A stretch of DNA of 64,000 nt from Chloroflexota bacterium. GTDB lineage: Bacteria > Chloroflexota > Anaerolineae > UBA4142. The stretch's first letter is position 1; every line of letters starts with the position of its first letter. The position numbers were made by a program, and so were the translations under genes. The notes under the pieces were generated by a model. It did no database searches, was not told the origin of the DNA, and worked only from the letters and a program-made list of their open reading frames with translations. The stretch lies in the NCBI GenBank assembly GCA_016215025.1, contig JACRMI010000009.1, positions 1 to 64,000 of the forward strand, written 5' to 3'. Of the stretch, positions 46,926-53,822 are shown piece by piece.

Positions 46926-46954
46926 ATTTTAGAGCCATTTTGGACCGATGTCAA
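46926..46954 (-). promoter_or_regulatory. Promoter of the LacI-family regulator gene
   Basis: TTGACA (46954-46949) and TAAAAT (46931-46926) with a 17-base spacer lie on the minus strand, directly upstream of the candidate operator. Confidence 0.75.
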
Positions 46955-46996
46955 TCCGGAACGTTTGGGCTAAATGCAATCAAAAAGTTTCGATGG

Positions 46997-47069
46997 GTAG
47001 CTTGACGTACCTTGCCCGCAAGGGGGGATGTGCTCATACGCGCTGAACGCCGACAAACGGCTAAGCTAC
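46997..47069. repeat. Palindromic repeat family B, diverged
   Basis: GTAGCTT at the left and AAGCTAC at the right, with an inner CCTTGCCCGCAAGG hairpin. It lies between the NarL-type regulator stop and the LacI promoter. Confidence 0.55.
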
Positions 47070-47134
47070 ATTCCACACAATTTTCTTGGGGGAAGATGCC
47101 GTGGAGAGGTGTAATTTGCTTACGGCAGACCGAT

Positions 47135-47803
47135 TCACTTTACCAATGGACTAGCGCTGGGAACCACTAGCCCCATTTCGCTGACAACGCGCAATAATTC
47201 GGCTCGATCATGGACATTGAGTAACCGCATAAGTTGCGCCCGATAGGTATCGAACGTCTTGACGCTAATGTTCAGTTTTTGGCTGATCTCTTTGCGCGAG
47301 TAACCTTCAACCATCAAGGAGAGAATTTCCCGTTGCCTTAGCGTCAGTTGCCCAAAGAGCTTGGTCGTCGCCGAAGTTCCATGAGTATAGGCATTGAGGA
47401 AATAATTGGAAACCGTTGGCGTCAGATAGGTTTCTCCGCGCGCCACCGACCGAATCGCCAGCTCTAGCTCACTCGCCATCGAGTCTTTGAGCAAATATCC
47501 TTTCGCGCCGGCTGCAATCGCTCGTTGAGCATATTCGGGATTCGCATGCATCGAGATGATAATGACCCGCGTCTTTAATTTTTCTTTGGTCACTCGCGCC
47601 GTCGTTTCCAATCCATTCAAACGCGGCATCGCAATGTCCATCAGAACAATATCAGGTCGATGCTTGACGATCATCTGCAGCGCTTCATGCCCATTGCTCG
47701 CCTCACCGATAATTTCTAGTCCTGGAAAATTCTGCAACAACGAACGAAACCCGGCGCGCACTAACGCATGATCGTCCGCCAGCAAGATTCGAATTGGGTT
47801 CAT
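47135..47803 (-). CDS. NarL/LuxR-type response regulator
   Basis: A protein of 222 residues: receiver with Asp56 in IVLMDIAMPRLNG, then a LuxR-type DNA-binding domain (LTLRQREILSLMVEGYSRKEI, SVKTFDTYRAQLMRLL) near 150-210. It overlaps the kinase gene by four bases (ATGA). It is the output of the hybrid kinase at 47800. No DNA target is apparent. Confidence 0.93.
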   Translation of the reverse strand: MNPIRILLADDHALVRAGFRSLLQNFPGLEIIGEASNGHEALQMIVKHRPDIVLMDIAMPRLNGLETTARVTKEKLKTRVIIISMHANPEYAQRAIAAGAKGYLLKDSMASELELAIRSVARGETYLTPTVSNYFLNAYTHGTSATTKLFGQLTLRQREILSLMVEGYSRKEISQKLNISVKTFDTYRAQLMRLLNVHDRAELLRVVSEMGLVVPSASPLVK

Positions 47804-50800
47804 TGTACCCTCCGATGAGCGCGACGATCAATCTTGGGTTTCACGATTGGAAAGCGCGCGATGATTTGTGTGCCATGCCGCGGGCGCGAGTGGATTTCGA
47901 TCTGTCCACCGGCGAGCCGCACGCGTTCTTGCATACCTGCAATCCCTAGGGTGTTTCCATGTCTTGCCCCTTCGAGGACGGCTTGGGTATCAAAGCCCGC
48001 GCCATCGTCGACGATGGTCAGCACCAGTTCCGATTTCTTGCTCTGAACATCCACCCGCTGATGATTCACTCGCAAATCGACCCGCACATTTTTCGCTTGC
48101 GCATGACGTTCGATATTTGTGAGCGCAGATTGAGCGACTCGGAAACAATTGATCGCCAAGGTCTGCGGTAACTTCATCGTGCGTGGAGTTGCCGCAAATT
48201 CGATCACAAAATTCGACCGGCTCGCTTGACGATTAAGATACCACTCGAGCGCGGGCACAAGACCAAAATCGTCTAACAACGCCGGGCGCAGATTCAACGA
48301 CAGGTCCCGCACCTGACGCAGCGCCTGATCGACAATGCCAATACTTTCCTCAAGAAAATTCGCGCTCATCTGGCGATCCGTGAGCATCCGCGATGTTTGC
48401 AGATTGGATTTGACGGCGGTGAGCACTTGTCCAATCTCATCATGTAACTCGCGCGCCACATTACGTCGTTCGGCTTCCTGTGCTTCAAACAGACGCCGCG
48501 ACAAGGTGCTCAGAGTTTCTTCCATTTCTTTGCGTTCTGTAATATCGACGAACGACAGCAAGACTCGTCCAAGGGTGTTTTCAAAACCGGGGACGACAGA
48601 CAGGCGCAAAAGACTATACCTGATTTTGCCAGTCGAATCAAGAAAAGGCAATTCCGCTTCAAAGCGCATTTTGCCTTCCCACAACGCGACGATCTCATTC
48701 TTGAAAACTTGCCACGATCCGTCGACAAAATAGTCCGTTATCTGGTGCTGCTTGATCTCATCTGCGTGATTGACCCGGAAAACGCGCACACTTTCGTGAT
48801 TGACTGAAATGATCTCGACGAGCTTGGCGCAAAAAGCCAGTTGATTCGGATGGGCATCAAAATAAGCGCTGACATCTTGAACGTTCAAACTCGTTAGATG
48901 ATCCTTGACCTTTGAAAAATCCTCTTCCCAAATCGGCACCGCGACATTTTCAAACAAAGCGCGGTACCACAGTTCGCTCGTTTGCAATGCCTCTTCAGCC
49001 CGTTTGCGTTCGGCAACGTCCCAACTCAAATCCGCCAATTGCGTCACAACCTCAACATCGCGTTCGTCATAGTTCGTTGACTTGTTGCCCACGCCAATGA
49101 TCGCCACAATTTTTTCGCCGCGCATAATCGGAATCGATACAAACCGGCGAAGCTCGATACGACCGGCGGGCATCGCTTCACTTGCCGGTATCGCCGCAAA
49201 ATCGTTAACGATGATGGCGCGCCGCTCTCGGATACAATCGTCCCACACTCCGGTTTGAATCAGCGGAGAATGCAAACCCTGATTTTCGACTTGGTAGAAT
49301 TCCTTCAGCATGGGGGTGGACCAATTTTGAGAAGCAGAGGCATTTTGATCGGAAAGCAAAAAATGGAGAAAACCGCCGGAGCTGCCTGTCAACGCTTCGC
49401 ATTCGTCCAAAACCTTTTGCAGAATTTCAGGTAGCGCATGGGTGAGCGAAAAGTGGAGAATGCGCATCCGCGCCGCGGCAACTTGCTCTGCGCGCTTACG
49501 CTCCGTTACATCAAGCGCGATCTCCAACATACAAGGTTCCCCCGCCAGTTCAACCAAACCAATCGAAGTAAGTAAATTCGCCGTTTCACCCGATTTACGC
49601 TGAATTTGAACTTCAATATCGCGAACCGCGTGTTGGACCAGTAAATGCTCGACTAGCTCCGCTTCCTTATCGGATGACATACCAAGTTCTAGCTCACGTT
49701 GCGTACGCCCAATTCCTTCCGTGCGCGTCCAGCCCGTGAGGTTTTCCCATGCCTCGTTGACATCGATCAGTTGTTTATCGGAAAGCCGCGACAAGGCAAT
49801 ACTAAGCGGACTCGCGTGAAAAATCGTCGCGAAACGCTCTTCGCTTTCAATGAGCTGCTGTTCGGCGCGCTTTAAGGAAGAAATATCGGTGACCATCATG
49901 AGCACTTGAGCGCCGTCGCTCGTGTCTACTTTGGCGGTGGAGATGAGAAAATCGAGCGGAATCACTTGCCCATTTTTCTGAATTCGCAAGCGCGCCGTTT
50001 CATTGAAAACAGACCGTCCCGTCTCAAAGGTTTGGTTGATGCGAGTGCGCACTGGACAGATACCACAGTCTGGCGACTTGCCACACCCTTCGCGGAGAGC
50101 ATTGACACAATTGAAAACTTCGCCCGCCAAAAGCTCCACCATTTCGCCGATGGGACGATTGGCAAAATGAGCACCGGCGTGGTTGATTTTTGAGACCCGC
50201 GCTTGCTCATTCACGAGCATCAAGATACTGGGCGAGCTATCAAAAATGGTGGCTAGTAAATCTCTCTGTTCCTGTAACGCCCGCTCGGTGCGTTTGCGCT
50301 CGGTAATATCTCGCTCGACCGACAAAATCATTTGCTTGTCGCGAATCGATACCAGCGTAGGACATACTTCGACATCGAACCAAGACCCATCCTTGCGCTG
50401 ATGCTGAGTTACATGCAAGCGGGGTTCGTTGCCAATCAGCACTTGCAACAACCTCGCGATACTTTCGCACGACAACTGTGGGTCGAGTAAAGCGAGGGGC
50501 TGACCTACAAGCTCCTCGCGTGTGTAACCATGTGCGCGCAATGCCGCTTGGTTCGCATCCACAATGGATAGCATTCCGTCTGAGCCAACTTCCATGACGA
50601 GCGTATAATCCCCAGCTTGCTCGAACAAGGCGCGATACCGTTCCTCGCTCTCTTGCAGCGCCTTTTCCGCCGCTTGTTTTTCTTGACGAATGCGATTCTG
50701 CTTCAGCGCCTCACGCACGGCGAATGGCAAGCGAGCGATGCAGTCTTTGAGCACATAATCCGTCGCCCCTGCCTTGATGCATGCGACTGCTGTCTCTTCG

Positions 50801-51069
50801 TTTCGCGATGCAGTGAACACGATGAATGGCAAGTGAGGATCATGCTCTAACGTCAGTTCTAGCGCGCGCATCCCGTTAAACACCGGCATCGAGTAATCGG
50901 AAATGATAATGTCAGGCTGGAACTCGTGTAACGCGGAAACAAAAGCACTCTCTGTACAGAGAGATAGCGAATCAAATGTAAAATGTTCTTTTTCGAGCGC
51001 GTACTGCGCGAGTTCTACGTCGGCTGACTCATCCTCGACAATTAAAATGCGTAGAGGGTGTTCGTCCAT
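47800..51069 (-). CDS. Receiver-PAS-GAF hybrid histidine kinase, HisKA_3 type
   Basis: A soluble protein of 1089 residues. An N-terminal receiver (Asp in DIIISDYSMPVFNG) is followed by three PAS domains, a GAF domain (about 530-690), a further PAS and then HisKA_3 with VARELHDEIGQVL (about residue 873) and HATPase. The second PAS has a cysteine group, C-x8-C-x5-C-x2-C near 318-337 (VNALREGCGKSPDCGICPVR). ATG at 51069 starts the receiver and has GGAG upstream; the open frame continues 63 codons further but runs through an attenuator-like hairpin. The receiver at the front means it can itself be a target of another kinase. Confidence 0.92.
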   Translation of the reverse strand: MDEHPLRILIVEDESADVELAQYALEKEHFTFDSLSLCTESAFVSALHEFQPDIIISDYSMPVFNGMRALELTLEHDPHLPFIVFTASRNEETAVACIKAGATDYVLKDCIARLPFAVREALKQNRIRQEKQAAEKALQESEERYRALFEQAGDYTLVMEVGSDGMLSIVDANQAALRAHGYTREELVGQPLALLDPQLSCESIARLLQVLIGNEPRLHVTQHQRKDGSWFDVEVCPTLVSIRDKQMILSVERDITERKRTERALQEQRDLLATIFDSSPSILMLVNEQARVSKINHAGAHFANRPIGEMVELLAGEVFNCVNALREGCGKSPDCGICPVRTRINQTFETGRSVFNETARLRIQKNGQVIPLDFLISTAKVDTSDGAQVLMMVTDISSLKRAEQQLIESEERFATIFHASPLSIALSRLSDKQLIDVNEAWENLTGWTRTEGIGRTQRELELGMSSDKEAELVEHLLVQHAVRDIEVQIQRKSGETANLLTSIGLVELAGEPCMLEIALDVTERKRAEQVAAARMRILHFSLTHALPEILQKVLDECEALTGSSGGFLHFLLSDQNASASQNWSTPMLKEFYQVENQGLHSPLIQTGVWDDCIRERRAIIVNDFAAIPASEAMPAGRIELRRFVSIPIMRGEKIVAIIGVGNKSTNYDERDVEVVTQLADLSWDVAERKRAEEALQTSELWYRALFENVAVPIWEEDFSKVKDHLTSLNVQDVSAYFDAHPNQLAFCAKLVEIISVNHESVRVFRVNHADEIKQHQITDYFVDGSWQVFKNEIVALWEGKMRFEAELPFLDSTGKIRYSLLRLSVVPGFENTLGRVLLSFVDITERKEMEETLSTLSRRLFEAQEAERRNVARELHDEIGQVLTAVKSNLQTSRMLTDRQMSANFLEESIGIVDQALRQVRDLSLNLRPALLDDFGLVPALEWYLNRQASRSNFVIEFAATPRTMKLPQTLAINCFRVAQSALTNIERHAQAKNVRVDLRVNHQRVDVQSKKSELVLTIVDDGAGFDTQAVLEGARHGNTLGIAGMQERVRLAGGQIEIHSRPRHGTQIIARFPIVKPKIDRRAHRRVQ

Positions 51070-51120
51070 GAAGATGTCTCCAAGACAGAATGCTTTACCG
51101 GAAGCTAACGCGAAGAAATC

Positions 51121-51157
51121 AAAAATAAAAGCGCCGCCAGCAAATAGAGCTGGCGGG
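51121..51157 (-). terminator. Attenuator-like hairpin in the leader of the hybrid kinase
   Basis: CCGCCAGC and GCTGGCGG form a perfect 8-pair stem with a 7-base loop, followed on the minus strand by CGCTTTTATTTTT. It lies about 35 bases after the predicted transcript start and 50 bases before the kinase ATG, so it would stop most transcripts unless something prevents it. Confidence 0.65.
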
Positions 51158-51199
51158 TCAAGCATCTGCCATATTTTCAATGTGGCTACTGTCACTTGC

Positions 51200-51227
51200 A
51201 TTATATCGCCTGCCGAGGATTTTGCAA
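51200..51227 (-). promoter_or_regulatory. Promoter of the hybrid kinase operon
   Basis: TTGCAA (51227-51222) and TATAAT (51205-51200) on the minus strand, 16-base spacer. Confidence 0.7.
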
Positions 51228-51277
51228 AGGAGCAACAGTCCTTGCTCAAGAGCATCATTCACCTGCCTAAACACAAA

Positions 51278-51312
51278 AACATCAATGGTCACAAAATGTG
51301 ACCATTGATGTT
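51278..51312 (-). terminator. Terminator of the CheW-like gene
   Basis: A perfect 16-pair stem (AACATCAATGGTCACA with its complement) has a 3-base loop and is followed on the minus strand by TTTTTGTGTTT-like sequence. It lies 30 bases after the stop of the two-domain CheW-like gene and closes the chemosensory cluster. Confidence 0.85.
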
Positions 51313-51341
51313 CATTTCAACCAGTCCAGGATTGAGATGGA

Positions 51342-52436
51342 TTAATAACGAAGAATCTGTGGAAGGTCTGGAATCGCCACCGTCTCTTTTTCCAGCTCGA
51401 TTATGCCACTGACAAAATGTTTTTCGATCACTGGGCTAGATTGGCATGGCTTGTACGCTACCGGCAAACGGAGTGCGCGAATAGTTGGGCGAATGACCAA
51501 GCCTGCATACACATCCGTTTTCGATTCGCCGGATGAGCGCACGATCAACAACCGCGACCGCTCATTGCGCCAACCTTCAGCCGAACGCAAACCCAACCGC
51601 GCATTTAGGTCGATAACCGGCACAAGTCGATTGCGCCAATTGATCAGACCCAACACGAACGACGGTGCGCCGGGCACGCGCGTCAGTTGCGCCGTGTTTA
51701 AGATTTCAGGAACTTGGGTAATGCTGAGCGCAAAGGACAACGCGCGTTCGCCCGGCACGGGATCGCTGGTCGAAAAGAGAAGAATCTGTTTATCGCGACG
51801 CGCTTTTTTCTTGGTGTCCGAAAATACCGGCGGTGCGGAGGGAACATGATTCTTGAAATCCGTCGCTGGTCGAAGAGCAGCGTTAGGCGATTGACGCGCG
51901 CGCGGTGCCGCATCGGGATGCACCAGCTCAGGCGCGAGCAGTAAAACCAGTTCCTCTTCCAAGCGAATGGCTCCACGAAAATAATTCGACGAGGAGCAGT
52001 TGACCAGCGCGGGCAAGGGGACAAGCTGCTCGCTCGAAATTTCGACAACCTGCGAAACGCGGTCCACCAACAATGCCCACGGACGATTTGAAATTATGAT
52101 TACGGGATTCAGAACAACGACGCGCCCGTAACTTGCAAGAGTTGTTGTCGTGCGACCCAAGCGGCTGGCGAGACTATAGACTGGGATGTCGCCGTCTTCC
52201 GCTGGCAGCCAACCGATCCTGTTGCGCGCTTCGTCGAAGAAACCTGTTCTCTCGTCTGCTTCCACGTCGTTCTTTGACTTGTCCGCCAAGAAACGGGGCT
52301 TTAGTTCAGCGACGGGCTTGATTTGGTCGGCACGTTGGATACTTCGCACCCAGCTCATATCCAATCCATAGGATTCTTCGCCAATGTTACAGCGGATGAA
52401 GCGTAATTTTCGCATCGCGGTTATTTCGTTCGCCAT
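51342..52436 (-). CDS. CheW-like protein with two CheW domains
   Basis: A protein of 364 residues. The first domain (about 8-175) contains PWALLVDRVSQVVEISSEQLVPLP. After a polar linker (about 180-220), the second domain (about 220-360) contains VLGLINWRNRLVPVIDLNARLGL and ends IPDLPQILRY. CheW domains link receptors to CheA. The first domain has an insert of about 30 residues (ADKSKNDVEADERTG and beyond) before its GDIPVYSLASRL strand. It is the last gene of the chemosensory run, 290 bases after cheB across repeats. ATG at 52436 has GAGAG upstream. Confidence 0.85.
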   Translation of the reverse strand: MANEITAMRKLRFIRCNIGEESYGLDMSWVRSIQRADQIKPVAELKPRFLADKSKNDVEADERTGFFDEARNRIGWLPAEDGDIPVYSLASRLGRTTTTLASYGRVVVLNPVIIISNRPWALLVDRVSQVVEISSEQLVPLPALVNCSSSNYFRGAIRLEEELVLLLAPELVHPDAAPRARQSPNAALRPATDFKNHVPSAPPVFSDTKKKARRDKQILLFSTSDPVPGERALSFALSITQVPEILNTAQLTRVPGAPSFVLGLINWRNRLVPVIDLNARLGLRSAEGWRNERSRLLIVRSSGESKTDVYAGLVIRPTIRALRLPVAYKPCQSSPVIEKHFVSGIIELEKETVAIPDLPQILRY

Positions 52437-52464
52437 AATTATCTCTCGCAACCATCCAGCCCAA

Positions 52465-52593
52465 TGTCATTGCGAGCGGAGCGTCGGACGAACTGCGTCC
52501 GCGCAATCTCCAACCAAGCCGGACGCGTCGCGGCTTCGTCGCTTCGGTGCTCATTGATTGCGACACTTGTTTACGTTGGAACTTACAATGACA
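52465..52593. repeat. Dispersed repeat family A, diverged copy
   Basis: Starts TGTCATTGCGAGCG and ends TACAATGACA, with an inner CGTCGGACGAACTGCGTCCG hairpin and GCGTCGCGGCTTCGTCGC. The core differs from most copies. It lies upstream of the CheW-like gene. Confidence 0.6.
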
Positions 52594-52638
52594 GTCTGGG
52601 TAATAATTTAGGACTTTCGCTTCAAGCGAGTTTTTGCC

Positions 52639-52708
52639 TGTCACCCTGAGCGAAGCGAAGGGTCTAGCTCTGCAAAAAACGAGATGCTTCGCTCCGCTCA
52701 GCATGACA
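52639..52708. repeat. Dispersed repeat family A, short copy
   Basis: TGTCACCCTGAGCGAAGCGAAG at the left and CTTCGCTCCGCTCAGCATGACA at the right, 70 bases, nearly identical to the copy at 13510-13576. It lies just after the cheB stop. Confidence 0.85.
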
Positions 52709-52724
52709 AGCGCAAGTCCTATGA

Positions 52725-53822
52725 TTATCTCTCTCGCTTGGGCGCGCACTCGATTCTCAACAAATGCGCGATTTGCGACGGCGACGCCACATGATCGACC
52801 ACACCCTTTTCAATCGCGCGCTGCGGCATTCCATTCACCACACAACTCTCGGCGTCCTGCGCAAAGGTTTGACCGCCTTTGGAACGAATCGCGACCAAAC
52901 CCAGTGCGCCATCGCTGCCCATCCCCGTTAGCACGACGCCTTTCGCGCGCGCGTTATACCACTGCGCCACCGATTGCATCGTCACATCGATCGAAGGACG
53001 ATGCCCGCCGATTTCGGGACCTTGGTTCAATTCGACCCGCGCATCCGCTCGCACGAGCAAGTGATACCCGCCCGGTGCGATCAACACATTGCCCGCTTGC
53101 AAGCGGTCGCCGTTTTGCGCTTCCTTGACCCGCAAGTTGCTGTGACGATTCAACTGCGCGGCGAGCACGCCGGTAAAAGTGGCGGGAATGTGCTGGACGA
53201 CGATAAGCGCCGCCGGAAAATCGGCGGGCAACGTGCCGATCAATTCACGCACCGCCACCGGGCCACCCGTCGATGCGCCGATGACGATGACCACTCCGGG
53301 CGCAAACGGCGCAGCATCGAAATGAGCCGGTGCTTCGGACGAAATCTCGCTCGGCGCAGGGCTGGGCAGCGCGAATTCCAAATCGGCGACCGAACGCCGC
53401 CGGACGGAACGGATGACGTGAATGCGTGCCGCCGCGCGCACCTTGGCGATAATCTCTTGCCGCAAAGCATCCGGATCAGTATCGACGCCCGGCGTGTATT
53501 TGAGAATGAAATCGACTGCGCCCATTTCCAGAGCGCGCATCGTCACTTGCGCAGCTTGATGACTGACGCCGCTCACCAACACAACCGGCGTTGGACAATC
53601 GTACATGATCGCTTCAAGCGTTTGCTCGCCGTTCATCGCCGGCATTTCCAAATCTAACGTGACGACGTCGGGACGCAGTTCTTTGATCAGCGCCAACGCT
53701 TGCAGTCCGTTCAGCGCGGTTCCCACCACCTTGATGTCCGGTACGGCTTGGAGATGAGACGTCATCAGGCGGCAGATGAATGGCGAATCGTCTACCACCA
53801 CCACGCGCGCTGGAGCGGTCAT
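52725..53822 (-). CDS. cheB: Chemoreceptor methylesterase/deamidase
   Basis: A protein of 365 residues. The receiver has Asp57 in VVTLDLEMPAMNG. After a linker, the esterase domain shows the catalytic serine in IGASTGGPVAV (about 183), the histidine in VQHIPATFT (about 209) and the aspartate in GMGSDGALGL (about 303). It removes methyl groups from the receptor, opposing CheR. Its ATG overlaps the cheA stop by four bases. Confidence 0.94.
   Translation of the reverse strand: MTAPARVVVVDDSPFICRLMTSHLQAVPDIKVVGTALNGLQALALIKELRPDVVTLDLEMPAMNGEQTLEAIMYDCPTPVVLVSGVSHQAAQVTMRALEMGAVDFILKYTPGVDTDPDALRQEIIAKVRAAARIHVIRSVRRRSVADLEFALPSPAPSEISSEAPAHFDAAPFAPGVVIVIGASTGGPVAVRELIGTLPADFPAALIVVQHIPATFTGVLAAQLNRHSNLRVKEAQNGDRLQAGNVLIAPGGYHLLVRADARVELNQGPEIGGHRPSIDVTMQSVAQWYNARAKGVVLTGMGSDGALGLVAIRSKGGQTFAQDAESCVVNGMPQRAIEKGVVDHVASPSQIAHLLRIECAPKRER

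Noticed and set aside
50883-51258. 63-codon upstream extension of the hybrid kinase
   Set aside because: It runs through the promoter and the attenuator-like hairpin. The receiver domain starts naturally at ATG 51069, which has a ribosome binding site.
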